NCBI RefSeq assembly: GCF_004570865.1
Contig: NZ_SPQS01000008.1
Location: forward strand, 248,001 to 312,000
Source of the DNA: Bradyrhizobium frederickii
GTDB taxonomy: Bacteria; Pseudomonadota; Alphaproteobacteria; Rhizobiales; Xanthobacteraceae
Length of the DNA stretch: 64,000 bases
Direction of reading: 5' to 3'
The notes beneath the pieces are model-generated. The model was not told the DNA's origin, did not search any database, and saw nothing but the letters and a program-made list of their open reading frames with translations. The position numbers were made by a program, and so were the translations under genes. This document shows positions 10,178-20,193 of the stretch, piece after piece (the first letter of the stretch is position 1; the number at the start of each line of letters is the position of its first letter).

Positions 10178-10513
10178 ATGAATCGCTTGCCGTACATTCT
10201 AACCACTGCTCTGCAAGTTCTGCTTGGTGTCAGTCTAGCTGGGTTCTTGATGGGGAAAGGCGCCGAAGGCGCCGTGAATCGCTTGCCGTATATTCTAACC
10301 ACTGCTCTGCAAGTTCTGCTTGGCGTCAGTCTAGCTGGGTACCTAATGGGGAAAGGCGCTGGGGACATTCTCTATACAGGTCTACTTGCTTTGTTTTTTT
10401 CGTTACTTTTTTCGACCGTGCTGTTGCGTCGGAGAGGGCTGTCACTCAGCGCAACCTCGGACGAGTATCGTCGTCGGGTGAGGTCGCTTCGCGACGAGGT
10501 CACACGAGTTTGA
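10178..10513 (+). CDS. Small membrane protein with internal 32-residue duplication
   Basis: I do not recognise a family. From the ATG at 10178 the product is 111 residues; an in-frame ATG at 10142 would add 12. Two near-identical copies of the segment NRLPYILTTALQVLLGVSLAG run in tandem, each predicted to form a membrane helix ending GKGA. A third hydrophobic stretch (GLLALFFSLLFSTVLL) and a basic tail follow. The DNA duplication is about 94% identical over 83 bp and the differences are mostly third-position, so the duplicate has been kept in frame under protein-level constraint. No clear ribosome-binding site is seen. Confidence 0.55.
   Translation: MNRLPYILTTALQVLLGVSLAGFLMGKGAEGAVNRLPYILTTALQVLLGVSLAGYLMGKGAGDILYTGLLALFFSLLFSTVLLRRRGLSLSATSDEYRRRVRSLRDEVTRV
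10181..10359 (+). repeat. Tandem duplication, 96-bp period, two copies
   Basis: Copies at 10181-10263 and 10277-10359 match at about 78 of 83 positions, with a period of 96 bp (32 codons). Both copies are in the same reading frame inside the small membrane protein gene. The few differences include one Phe/Tyr swap and silent changes. Confidence 0.9.
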
Positions 10514-10528
10514 TCCTGGCAGATCTTG

Positions 10529-10672
10529 TAGGTGGGCAAAGCGAAGCATGCCCACCAAATGTCTCAGTCGAGGAGAGAGACGGTGGGCACGCTTCGCTTT
10601 GCCCACCCTACGACACTTGCTCGGTTGCAGAGAGATGGTGGGCACGGCACTTTGTGCCTTTGCCCACCCTAC
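10529..10672. repeat. Palindromic intergenic repeat cluster (GGTGGGCAAAGCG type)
   Basis: Three related modules lie between the small membrane gene and the SDR gene: GTAGGTGGGCAAAGCG at 10529, its inverted counterpart ending GCCCACCCTAC at 10611, and a third with GGTGGGCACGGCAC...GCCCACCCTAC ending 10672. The arms can pair over long stretches, giving strong RNA hairpins. The same family appears at 16978-17093. Repeats of this type are common between genes in Bradyrhizobium and Rhodopseudomonas genomes. They may act as transcript ends here. Confidence 0.8.
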
Positions 10673-10676
10673 AAGA

Positions 10677-11444
10677 TTACGCAAGGCCGGCATCGACCCG
10701 AAAACATTGGCCGGTGATGCGCTGGCTTTCATCGGAGGCGAGGAACAGCGCCATGTTGGCGATGTCTTCGGGCGTGACCGCATCCGGAACGGCCTGGCGC
10801 GAGCGCATCGCGGCGATGACCTGCTCGTCCGGATACCACAGCCGGCGCTGCCGCTCGGTGACGACCATGCCGGGCGCGATCGCGTTGACGCGGATGCGGT
10901 CGGGGCCGACCGACCGGGCCAGCGAGTTGGTGAAGCCGACGATCGCGGCCTTGGCCCCGGCATAGACCGGGAGCGCAGGCGCACCGCGCATCCAGGCGAT
11001 CGACGACATGTTGATGATCGAGCCGCCGCCGCGTTCCTGCATTTGCGGCACCACCGCTTGCGCGGCAAAGAAGACGTGCTTGAAGTTGACGCCGATCATC
11101 CAGTCGAACTCGGCGGGCGTCACCTCGGCCAGCACCTGGCGCTGGTCGTTGGCGGCGTTGTTGACGAGCACCGCTGCGTCGCCGAGCGATCGCCGAACCT
11201 CCGCCATGGCGGCGCGCAAGGCGTCGACGTCCAGGAGATCGCAGGGCAGGAACAGCGGCGCGGTGCCGCATGCGGCCGCGACCTCGGCGGCCAGCGCCGC
11301 GCCGGCTGCCGCATCGATATCGAGGAACGCGACGCGGGCGCGCTGAGCGGCGAAGGCGCGCACGAAGGCGGCGCCGATGCCGCTGGCGCCGCCGGTGATC
11401 AGCACCACGCGGTCCGCGAGACCGGCATAGCTCGTCTTGGTCAT
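10677..11444 (-). CDS. SDR family NAD(P)-dependent oxidoreductase
   Basis: A classical short-chain dehydrogenase of 255 residues, probably oxidising a sugar or sugar acid imported by the neighbouring ABC transporter. The Rossmann motif TGGASGIG lies near the N-terminus, NNAAN at the usual strand-4 position, and the catalytic set is Ser in NMSSIAW followed by YAGAK. It starts at 11444, overlapping the stop of the ABC ATPase gene (ATGA), so it is the last gene of the operon. A longer open frame upstream lies inside the ATPase gene and is not used. The substrate is inferred from context only. Confidence 0.9.
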   Translation of the reverse strand: MTKTSYAGLADRVVLITGGASGIGAAFVRAFAAQRARVAFLDIDAAAGAALAAEVAAACGTAPLFLPCDLLDVDALRAAMAEVRRSLGDAAVLVNNAANDQRQVLAEVTPAEFDWMIGVNFKHVFFAAQAVVPQMQERGGGSIINMSSIAWMRGAPALPVYAGAKAAIVGFTNSLARSVGPDRIRVNAIAPGMVVTERQRRLWYPDEQVIAAMRSRQAVPDAVTPEDIANMALFLASDESQRITGQCFRVDAGLA

Positions 11445-12550
11445 ACGATCAGTCGCTCCGTCTTGGGGTCGAACAGGCAAATGCGGCGCGTGTCGAGCGC
11501 GAAAGAGGCGGACGCGCCGGGCACAGGCCGGATATCGGGCGAGATGCGCGCCATCGCCGGCTCGCCCCCGAGCCGCAGCGACACCATCGTCTCGGCGCCG
11601 GTCGGCTCGACCATGTCCACCGGCGCGTCGACGAGGACGGGCGCATCGTTCGAAAACGCGCGGCTGCCCTCGGCGATGCATTCCGGCCTGATGCCGAACA
11701 CCACGTCGCGTCCGACAAAGGACGCTGCGCCGTCATAGCCTCTCAGGCGCAGGCGGATCTCGTCCGGCCGGCCCGCGCCGATCACGACCACCAGCCCGTC
11801 ATTTTCGCTCTCGAGCCGTGCCGGCAGCGTGTTCATCGGAGGCGAGCCCATGAAGCGCGCGACGAACAGATTGGCGGGATAGCGGTACACCGTATCGGGG
11901 TCGGCGAATTGCTGCACGCAGCCCTGATGCATCACGGCGATCCGCGTCGCCATCGTCATGGCCTCGATCTGGTCGTGGGTGACATAGACGATGGTGGCGC
12001 CGATGCGCTGGTGCAGGCGCTTGATCTCCATCCGCATCTCGACGCGCAGCTTTGCGTCGAGATTGGAGAGCGGCTCGTCGAACAGGAAGAGCAGGGGATC
12101 CCGGACCAGCGCACGCCCCATCGCGACGCGCTGACGCTGGCCGCCGGAGAGTTGCGACGGCTTGCGGCCGAGCAGCGTCTCGATCTGAAGCAGCTTTGCG
12201 ACATTCGCGACCGCGGCGTCCTGCTCGGCCCTGGGCACGTGACGGCATTCCATGCCGAAGGTGATGTTCTGCCGCACCGTCATCGACGGGTAGAGCGCGT
12301 AGGACTGGAACACCATGGCGATGTCGCGGTCCTTGGGCGGGACGTCGTTGACGACGCGTCCGCCGATCTCGATCGTCCCCGCGCTCGGGCGGTCGAGCCC
12401 GGCGACGATGTTGAGCAGCGTGGACTTGCCGCAGCCGGACGGTCCGACCAGCACGGTGAATTCGCCGCTCTCGATATCGAGCGCGATGTCCTTCAGCACC
12501 TCCAGATTGGCGTAGCGCTTGGACAGGGCGCGAATGCTCAGTGCTGCCAT
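11441..12550 (-). CDS. ABC transporter ATP-binding protein (UgpC/MsmK-like, sugar importer)
   Basis: This 369-residue ATPase powers the carbohydrate importer. The Walker A motif GPSGCGKST, Q-loop FQSYALYP, signature LSGGQ, Walker B FLFDEP and switch His in YVTHDQ are all intact. A C-terminal regulatory TOBE/OB domain of about 130 residues is typical of the MalK/UgpC subfamily. It is 10 bp downstream of the second permease and overlaps the SDR gene by four bases. Confidence 0.95.
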   Translation of the reverse strand: MAALSIRALSKRYANLEVLKDIALDIESGEFTVLVGPSGCGKSTLLNIVAGLDRPSAGTIEIGGRVVNDVPPKDRDIAMVFQSYALYPSMTVRQNITFGMECRHVPRAEQDAAVANVAKLLQIETLLGRKPSQLSGGQRQRVAMGRALVRDPLLFLFDEPLSNLDAKLRVEMRMEIKRLHQRIGATIVYVTHDQIEAMTMATRIAVMHQGCVQQFADPDTVYRYPANLFVARFMGSPPMNTLPARLESENDGLVVVIGAGRPDEIRLRLRGYDGAASFVGRDVVFGIRPECIAEGSRAFSNDAPVLVDAPVDMVEPTGAETMVSLRLGGEPAMARISPDIRPVPGASASFALDTRRICLFDPKTERLIV

Positions 12551-12560
12551 GACAACTCCA

Positions 12561-13418
12561 TCATTTCACGGCCCCGGCAGTCAGGCCGCGGACGAAGTAC
12601 TTGCCGCCCAGAAGGTAGATCAACAGCGTCGGCAGCGCGGCGATGATCACCGCCGCGCTCTGCACGCCATGCTGCGGGATATCGGCGACCGCGGCGGAGA
12701 GCGCGATCAGAGCCGCCGTGACGGGCTGCTGCTGGCCGGTCGTGAAGGTCACGCCATAGAGGAACTCGTTCCAGATATGCGTGAACTGCCAGATCACCGT
12801 GACGATCAGGATCGGCCCGGAGAGCGGCAGGATGATGCGCCAGAAGATGCGGAAGAAACCGGCGCCGTCGATCCGCGCCGCCCTGATCAATTCATGGGGA
12901 ATGGCGACATAGTAGTTGCGGCAGAACAGCGTGGTGAAAGAGAGCCCCTGGATGGTGTGGATCAGCACGAGGCCGGCCAGCGTGTTGATCAGACCGAGGT
13001 CCCGCAGCACGATGGTCCAGGGAAGAAGGCGCATCTGCTGGGGCAGGAAAAGGCCGAGGGTCACGATGCCGTAGATCCAGTTGTCGCCGCGAAAGCGCCA
13101 GAGCGACACTGCGTAGCCGGCGATGGCGCCGAGCAAGGTCGAGAAGATCGTCGCGGGAATCGTCACCAGCGCGGAGTTCAGCATATACGGCCGGATGCCG
13201 GCGCAGGTCTCGGCCACGCAGAAGCCGCTCCAGGCGGCGGCGTAGTTGCTCCAGGCCAGATGTTGCGGCCAGCCGATCATCGACCCCTGCGCGATCTCCT
13301 CGTTGGTCCGCAGCGAGTTCAGAACGACGACCGCCAGCGGCGCCAGCCAGGCCGCGGCGATCAGTGCAACGACGAGATAGATCCAGATCCGGCTCGGGGC
13401 GAAGCTGCGATCACGCAT
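12561..13418 (-). CDS. Carbohydrate ABC transporter permease (MalG/UgpE type)
   Basis: An inner-membrane permease of 285 residues, second of the pair. Six membrane helices are predicted, with the EAA loop around RAARIDGAGFFRIFWRIILP that contacts the ATPase. The start at 13418 (MRDRSFAPS) overlaps the end of the first permease by 8 bp; an open frame reaching 13457 would lie further inside that gene. The WNEFLYG motif near the end is characteristic of the MalG-like subunit of sugar importers. Confidence 0.93.
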   Translation of the reverse strand: MRDRSFAPSRIWIYLVVALIAAAWLAPLAVVVLNSLRTNEEIAQGSMIGWPQHLAWSNYAAAWSGFCVAETCAGIRPYMLNSALVTIPATIFSTLLGAIAGYAVSLWRFRGDNWIYGIVTLGLFLPQQMRLLPWTIVLRDLGLINTLAGLVLIHTIQGLSFTTLFCRNYYVAIPHELIRAARIDGAGFFRIFWRIILPLSGPILIVTVIWQFTHIWNEFLYGVTFTTGQQQPVTAALIALSAAVADIPQHGVQSAAVIIAALPTLLIYLLGGKYFVRGLTAGAVK

Positions 13419-14334
13419 GGAGGGCTCGCCGTCGCTGGACGTACCGCCACGCCGCATAGGGCACGAGCACCGCGAGAAGGATGAGCAGCATCAGCACGGC
13501 CGCCGCCGCGCCGCGACCGAGCAGGCTGCGCTGGAACATCAGGTCGTAAACGACGAGAGCGGGCAGCTGGGTCGCAATTCCCGGCCCACCATTGGTCAGG
13601 GCGCGGACGAGGTCGAACGTCGAAATCGCGAACTGCAGCTGGATCACGACGACGGTGATGGTGATCGGCCAAAGCGAGGGCAGAATGATGCGCCGGTAGA
13701 TCCGGACCGGTCCGGCGCCGTCGATCTGCGCGGCCTTGATGATGTCGGCATCGACGGAGCGCAGGCCGGCAAGAAACAGAGCCATGGCAAAGCCCGAGGA
13801 CTGCCAGATCGCAGCGATGACGATGGTCCAGATCGCCATGTCGCGGTCGATCAGCCAGTCGAACTTGAAGGAGGTCCAGCCAAGATCGTGGACCAGCTTC
13901 TGAATGCCGAGGCCAGGATTGAGCAGCCAGCTCCAGACCGTGCCGGTGACCACGAACGACACTGCGAGGGGATAGAGGAAGATCGATCGCAGCACGTTCT
14001 CGCCGCGAATACGCTGATCGAGCAGGATCGCAAGAACGAGGCCGGTCGCCGCGCTCAACACGACGAATGCGCTGCCGAACAGCAGCAGATTGTCGAAGGC
14101 GATTTGCCAGTTCCGCGATGCCAGGACGGCCGTGTAGTTGCGCAAGCCCACCCAGCCCGAGACTGGCACCAGCGTGGACGGCGTAAACGAGATCCAGATC
14201 GTCCACAGCGAGAATGACACGAGGTGCGCTGCGGACAGCAGCAGCGGCACCCAGATCATCAGATATTCGGGCAGCCGGCGCACCCATTCAGGAAGCGCCG
14301 GCCGGCCCGGTCTTATCGCGGCGGCATTGCTCAA
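13411..14334 (-). CDS. Carbohydrate ABC transporter permease (MalF/UgpA type)
   Basis: An inner-membrane permease of 307 residues with about six predicted helices. The EAA loop is visible as KAAQIDGAGPVRIYRRIILP. It begins at 14334, overlapping the binding-protein stop by four bases, and ends inside the start of the second permease, so the three genes are translationally coupled. The TNGGPG motif near the C-terminus is typical of MalF/UgpA-like subunits. Confidence 0.93.
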   Translation of the reverse strand: MSNAAAIRPGRPALPEWVRRLPEYLMIWVPLLLSAAHLVSFSLWTIWISFTPSTLVPVSGWVGLRNYTAVLASRNWQIAFDNLLLFGSAFVVLSAATGLVLAILLDQRIRGENVLRSIFLYPLAVSFVVTGTVWSWLLNPGLGIQKLVHDLGWTSFKFDWLIDRDMAIWTIVIAAIWQSSGFAMALFLAGLRSVDADIIKAAQIDGAGPVRIYRRIILPSLWPITITVVVIQLQFAISTFDLVRALTNGGPGIATQLPALVVYDLMFQRSLLGRGAAAAVLMLLILLAVLVPYAAWRYVQRRRALHA

Positions 14335-15617
14335 CGTGCGCCCTCGACGGCCTCGGCGAGGCGGGTGGCCGCCTGCTCCGGCTTGATCGTCTTGTTCTTC
14401 ACGTATTCCGTGATCACGTCGATCATGGCTGCGGTCATGCCGTTTTCCTGCGCCATGTTGTGCGCCATGCTGAGCACCGCCTGGTTGCTGCCGATCGCCT
14501 CCTTCAGAGCCTTTGCGGTCGTTCGTTGACCCTCCGACCAGCCTTCGCCGGACAGGTCGACATCGGTGCGTACGGGGATCGATCCCGTGATCTGCGAATA
14601 CATCGTCTGGATCGCCGGATCCATCACGAGCTGGGCCATCAGCGTCTGGCCGGCCTGCAGGTCAGCCTCCTTGCGCTGCCAGAAGATGAAGGCGTCGGCA
14701 TTCAGCAGGAAGACCGGCTTGCCGTTGTCGCTGGGACCTGGCGCAATCATGAAGTCCTCGAGCTTGAAACCGGCATTGCGCAACACGCCCTGGGCCCAGC
14801 CGCCCATGATCATCATGCCCATGTCGCCGTCGATGAAGCGCTTCAGATTGGTCGAGAAGTGCTGGGCGCCGACGTTGGGGTCCATCCAATCGGCGATCTT
14901 GCGCACCTGCGCGAACGCAGCCTTGATCTCGGGACCCTCCAGAGCCTTCTTCTCGAGATTCATGATGGCGGCGCGGTATGCGAGGGGACTGATGCCGGCG
15001 AGAGCGGCCTCGAATTTCTGCCCGTCATCCGGGCGGGTCCCGCCGTTGGCGATGGGAGAGGCGACGCCGCCGGCTTTCATCTTTTCAGCAAGGTCGTTGA
15101 AGTCCGCCCAGGTGACCGGGACCTTGTCGGCCTTGGCCTTGTCCATGGCACGCTTGGACAGGAACAGCATGTTGGTGCTGTAGATCTGAAGCGGCAGTGC
15201 GATCCATTTGCCGCCCGGCTTGTGCAATTTCGCAAGGTCCGGCGCGACGACCTTCTCGTAACCGGCGGCAGCGACGACGGCGTCGAGATCGACGGTCGGG
15301 GCTATCTTCGACCAGGCCGCAATCTCGGGCCCCTTGAGCTGCGAGCAGGCGGGCGGATCGCCGGCCATGATCTGAGCGCGCAACTTGTTCATCATTTCCG
15401 TGGTGAAGCCGGGGACCGGCGAATGCTGCCAAACGCCTCCCTTCTCCTCGAACTTCTTGCCGAGCGCCGTGATGGCCGCGCCATCGCTGCCCGCGGACCA
15501 TTGCGAGATCGCGGTCAGGCGCGGCTTGACCGCCCCTTGCGCGCGGGCAAAGGCCGGTAGTGCGAGCGTAGCGACGGAGCCAGCGAGCAGACGACGCCTT
15601 GTTGTGGTGATCGGCAT
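14331..15617 (-). CDS. Carbohydrate ABC transporter substrate-binding protein
   Basis: A periplasmic solute-binding protein of the extracellular solute-binding family 1, 428 residues from the ATG at 15617. The N-terminus TTRRRLLAGS followed by a hydrophobic stretch and an ARAQ cleavage site looks like a Tat signal. The open frame extends to a TTG at 15728, but the ATG with upstream GGAGGAAC is clearly the start. It is the first transporter gene after the ROK regulator (59 bp gap) and overlaps the first permease by ATGA. The substrate is probably a mono- or oligosaccharide, from its family only. Confidence 0.93.
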   Translation of the reverse strand: MPITTTRRRLLAGSVATLALPAFARAQGAVKPRLTAISQWSAGSDGAAITALGKKFEEKGGVWQHSPVPGFTTEMMNKLRAQIMAGDPPACSQLKGPEIAAWSKIAPTVDLDAVVAAAGYEKVVAPDLAKLHKPGGKWIALPLQIYSTNMLFLSKRAMDKAKADKVPVTWADFNDLAEKMKAGGVASPIANGGTRPDDGQKFEAALAGISPLAYRAAIMNLEKKALEGPEIKAAFAQVRKIADWMDPNVGAQHFSTNLKRFIDGDMGMMIMGGWAQGVLRNAGFKLEDFMIAPGPSDNGKPVFLLNADAFIFWQRKEADLQAGQTLMAQLVMDPAIQTMYSQITGSIPVRTDVDLSGEGWSEGQRTTAKALKEAIGSNQAVLSMAHNMAQENGMTAAMIDVITEYVKNKTIKPEQAATRLAEAVEGAR

Positions 15618-15676
15618 GGCAGTTCCTCCCGGTGTGAAAGTTTCGGCGCGTGTGGGGCGTGCAGGTTCAGCGCATG

Positions 15677-16849
15677 TCAGGCCGCCTCCGTCGAGCTGGC
15701 GGGCATGCCGCCACGGCTGGCGAGACAAAAGGCGGCGAAGGCGAGCGCGGCCTGCGGATCGTTGCCGGTCGACGGCGGCACGAAGGCGATCGACACCTGC
15801 GCCAGTTTACGTCCGCCGAGCAGGCAGGCATCGATCCCTTCGACCACGGCATTGCGGTCGTCTGCGGCGAGAAGCGACGGCCAGCCGCTGATCGCAACGC
15901 CGCCGCACGGTTTCACGTTCAGCGTGTTGCCGATGGCAAGGCCGAGCCGGAACAGCCGCCGGCGCAGCTCCTGTCGCACGCGCGATGAGATCGGAATCGT
16001 GTTCACCCATTCGTTACCGAGCTGAAGCAGCTCGGCTTCGGCAACGCCGAGAAGCTCGGCCAGGGCCGGAATCGACGCATAGGCCTCGACGCAGCCATGA
16101 TGTCCGCAGCGGCAGCGCGGGCCCTCAGGCTCGAACACCATGTGGCCGAGCTCGATCGCTTGCAGCGCATCGGCCTTCGCCGGATCATCCATCCAGGCGC
16201 CGGCAACGCCGTGGCTGACGAGCACGAACAGATGCGTGTCGCTGAACGGATAATTCTCCGTGCGGCAGCGGTGAAAGGTGGCGTGGGCGACCACCGAATT
16301 GGTGATCTCGAGCGGCACGCCGGGAAACATCTCGTCGAACATCCCGCCGACGCGCCCGACATCGCAGGGAATGATCGGGTTGGCCGATATGCTGAGACGG
16401 CCGAGGCCTGGAATGGAGACGCCGATCTGGGAGAGGGTGATCCGGCGCCGCCGCGTCCAGTCGCGCAGCAATGTCATGGCTTCGCGAAACGCCTGGCCGA
16501 CGGTCTCGGCGGTCGGCATCTTCGGCAGCTCCACCCGCTCGGTGTAGTGCAGTTCGCCCGACAGGCCGCCGACGCCGACGCTGAGATGCTGAGCGGTCAG
16601 CTCGAAGGCTGCGAGGGCGACCGAGCCATCGAGCGACACGAGGCCGGTCGGGCCGCCGACGTAGGGAGCAGGGCGCCGCACTTCCTCGATCAGGCCTTCG
16701 GCCTTCAGGTCGAACAGGATGCGCGACAGGCTCGCTTCGGACAGGCGCACGGCCTTGGCCAGAGGCGGACGGAACGAGCCGCCCGACTGAAGCAGATGGG
16801 TCAAAATGGCAGCGCGCGTCTGCCGCCGACTTCTCGGCTGCTCCGGCAT
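15677..16849 (-). CDS. ROK-family transcriptional regulator (NagC/XylR type)
   Basis: A sugar-responsive repressor, probably controlling its own operon. It has an N-terminal winged-helix segment of about 75 residues (RAAILTHLL, SEASLSRILFDLKAEGLIEE) and a C-terminal ROK/ASKHA domain. The ROK zinc motif CRCGHHGCVEAYAS is present. I place the start at 16849 (MPEQPRSRR) because AGGGATGGA precedes it at good spacing; an upstream ATG at 16867 is possible but lies inside a perfect palindrome that looks like an operator. The gene heads the six-gene importer operon in the same direction. Confidence 0.9.
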   Translation of the reverse strand: MPEQPRSRRQTRAAILTHLLQSGGSFRPPLAKAVRLSEASLSRILFDLKAEGLIEEVRRPAPYVGGPTGLVSLDGSVALAAFELTAQHLSVGVGGLSGELHYTERVELPKMPTAETVGQAFREAMTLLRDWTRRRRITLSQIGVSIPGLGRLSISANPIIPCDVGRVGGMFDEMFPGVPLEITNSVVAHATFHRCRTENYPFSDTHLFVLVSHGVAGAWMDDPAKADALQAIELGHMVFEPEGPRCRCGHHGCVEAYASIPALAELLGVAEAELLQLGNEWVNTIPISSRVRQELRRRLFRLGLAIGNTLNVKPCGGVAISGWPSLLAADDRNAVVEGIDACLLGGRKLAQVSIAFVPPSTGNDPQAALAFAAFCLASRGGMPASSTEAA

Positions 16850-16864
16850 TTCCATCCCTGTCGT

Positions 16865-16887
16865 CATTCTTACTTAGTGTAAGAATG
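16865..16887. promoter_or_regulatory. Perfect inverted repeat, probable ROK operator
   Basis: CATTCTTAC-TTAGT-GTAAGAATG: two perfect 9-bp arms around a 5-bp centre, just upstream of the ROK gene start. ROK repressors usually bind A/T-rich inverted repeats near their own promoters, so this is a likely autoregulatory operator for the whole operon. The site is seen in the sequence; the binding is inferred. Confidence 0.65.
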
Positions 16888-16977
16888 CGCGCCGAGCAGT
16901 TCGACTGTCAAGGCGCTTGCCGCCATGGACATGGACTTGTTGTTGTGCGCGGCAGCAAGATGGGAGCGGCACGTTCG

Positions 16978-17093
16978 TAGGGTGGGCAAAGCGCAGCGTG
17001 CCCACGATTTCGTACCCGTCGCGGACCAATGGTGGGCACGCTTCCGCCTTCGCTCTTCGAGCTACGGCGGACAAGTCGCGTTGCCCACCCTAC
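16978..17093. repeat. Palindromic intergenic repeat (GGTGGGCAAAGCG type)
   Basis: This begins GTAGGGTGGGCAAAGCGCAGCGTGCCCAC-like sequence and ends with the inverted arm GTTGCCCACCCTAC, with a second GGTGGGCACGC arm inside. It is the same family as the cluster at 10529-10672 and lies between the ROK gene and the gltA terminator. Confidence 0.8.
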
Positions 17094-17105
17094 GGCACCT
17101 GCACA

Positions 17106-17140
17106 AACAAAAACGGCGCCATCTTGCGATGGCGCCGTTT
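17106..17140 (-). terminator. Rho-independent terminator of gltA
   Basis: Read on the - strand after the gltA stop: AACGGCGCCAT, a 6-base loop, ATGGCGCCGTT, then a T run (TTTTTG). The stem is 11 bp and perfect. It ends the gltA transcript 24 bp past the stop codon. Confidence 0.85.
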
Positions 17141-17163
17141 CGGTAGCCGTATTGGCTCAGGAC

Positions 17164-18468
<1,305 letters not shown>

Positions 18469-18614
18469 CAGAGGTCCCCGATGTATGGTGAAACGGGCCG
18501 GAGCCGGAGGCCCCGAGGCAGATCCTGGGGGCAGGCCGGATGTTCCAGAAGGTACGGGGCAGATGGGTATATTATTGCTATGTGCGCTGCAAGATCGCCG
18601 CACGCATGGTCGAC

Positions 18615-20039
18615 TTACGTCGTAGCCTGATCCTTGAGCCGGCCAAGGCTTTCCTGGCGTCCCAGGACGTCCAAAACCTCAAATATACCAGGCGAGGTGG
18701 TCCGTCCGGTCAGCGCCGCCCGCAGGGGCTGGGCGACCGCGCCGAGCTTGAGACTATTTTCCTCGGCAAAGGCGCGCAGCGCGGCTTCGGTGGCGGCGCC
18801 GCTCCACGTCTCGACTTTCTCCAGCGCGGAATGAAGCTGGCCGATCAGCCTGCGGTTTTCCGGTGTGAGCAGGGCCTGCGCCTTCGGATCGAGCTCCAGC
18901 GGCCGGTCGGCGAAGAGGAAATAGGCGCCGTCGATCAGCTCGATCAATGTCTTGGCGCGCTCCTTCAGGGCCGGCATCGCCTTGGCGAGTTGCGCGCGCG
19001 TGGTGTCGTTCAACTTGGCCTTGAGCTCGCCCCGTCCCGGCACGTGGTCGAGCACGTCCTCGAACATCTTCACGAGTGATTGATCGTCGGCGTGGCGGAT
19101 GTAGTGGCCGTTGAGGTTTTCCAGCTTGGCGAAATCGAAGCGTGCGGCGGCGCGGCCGACACTGGCGAGGTCGAAGGCCGCGATCATCTCCTCGGTCGAG
19201 AAGATCTCCTGGTCGCCATGGCTCCAGCCAAGCCGGACGAGGTAATTGCGCAGCGCCGCCGGCAGGTATCCCATGGCGCGGTAGGCATCGACCCCGAGCG
19301 CGCCGTGGCGCTTGGACAGCTTCGAGCCGTCCGGGCCGTGGATCAGGGGAATGTGGGACATGCTCGGCAGCGTCCAGCCCATCGCATCGTAGATCTGCTT
19401 CTGGCGGGCGGCGTTGATCAGATGGTCGTCGCCGCGGATCACGTGGGTGACGCCCATGTCGTGGTCGTCGACCACCACGGCGAGCATGTAGGTCGGGTTG
19501 CCATCGCCGCGCAGCAGGACGAGGTCGTCGAGGTTCTCGTTCTGCCAGACCACACGGCCCTGAACCTGATCCTCGATCACGGTCTCGCCGGTCTGCGGCG
19601 CGCGCAGGCGGATGGTCGGCTTGACGTCGCCAGGGGCGGTCGCGGGATCGCGGTCGCGCCACATGCCGTCATAGAGGCGGGTGCGCCCTTCGGCGCGCGC
19701 CTTCTCGCGCATGGCGGCGAGCTCCTCGGCACTGGCGTAACAGCGATAGGCCTTGCCGTCGGCGAGCAGCTGCTCGGCGACCTCGCGGTGACGCGCGGCG
19801 CGGGCGAACTGGTAGATGACCTCGCCGTCCCAGCCGAGCTCGAGCCATTTGAGACCGTCGAGGATGGCGCCGATCGCGGCCTCGGTGGAGCGCTCGCGGT
19901 CGGTGTCCTCGATCCGCAGCAGCATCTTGCCGCCGTGCTTCTTCGCATAGAGCCAATTGAACAGCGCCGTGCGGGCGCCCCCGATATGGAGGAAGCCGGT
20001 CGGAGAGGGGGCGAAGCGGGTGACGACGGAATCGGTCAT
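18615..20039 (-). CDS. gltX: Glutamyl-tRNA synthetase
   Basis: A class I aminoacyl-tRNA synthetase of 474 residues that charges tRNA-Glu. The HIGH-type motif is in [11 protein letters not shown] at the N-terminus and the KMSKS-type motif is [10 protein letters not shown]. The gene ends 147 bp before gltA on the same strand and is divergent from glnS across a 154-bp intergenic region that must hold both promoters. The gltA-gltX-comEC neighbourhood is widespread in alphaproteobacteria. Confidence 0.97.
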   Translation of the reverse strand: MTDSVVTRFAPSPTGFLHIGGARTALFNWLYAKKHGGKMLLRIEDTDRERSTEAAIGAILDGLKWLELGWDGEVIYQFARAARHREVAEQLLADGKAYRCYASAEELAAMREKARAEGRTRLYDGMWRDRDPATAPGDVKPTIRLRAPQTGETVIEDQVQGRVVWQNENLDDLVLLRGDGNPTYMLAVVVDDHDMGVTHVIRGDDHLINAARQKQIYDAMGWTLPSMSHIPLIHGPDGSKLSKRHGALGVDAYRAMGYLPAALRNYLVRLGWSHGDQEIFSTEEMIAAFDLASVGRAAARFDFAKLENLNGHYIRHADDQSLVKMFEDVLDHVPGRGELKAKLNDTTRAQLAKAMPALKERAKTLIELIDGAYFLFADRPLELDPKAQALLTPENRRLIGQLHSALEKVETWSGAATEAALRAFAEENSLKLGAVAQPLRAALTGRTTSPGIFEVLDVLGRQESLGRLKDQATT

Positions 20040-20193
20040 TCTTGGCAGGGCCTATGCATTGGAAGCGGTGGTGTATAGCAGGACCGGCGCATAACTAAAG
20101 CCCGACGGCGGACCTGCCGGGCCTGCTTAAGCTCTTGGCTCAGCCTCCCGAATTTGGCAGAAGGACCGCTGATTTCCCGACAGGATTTTCGTA

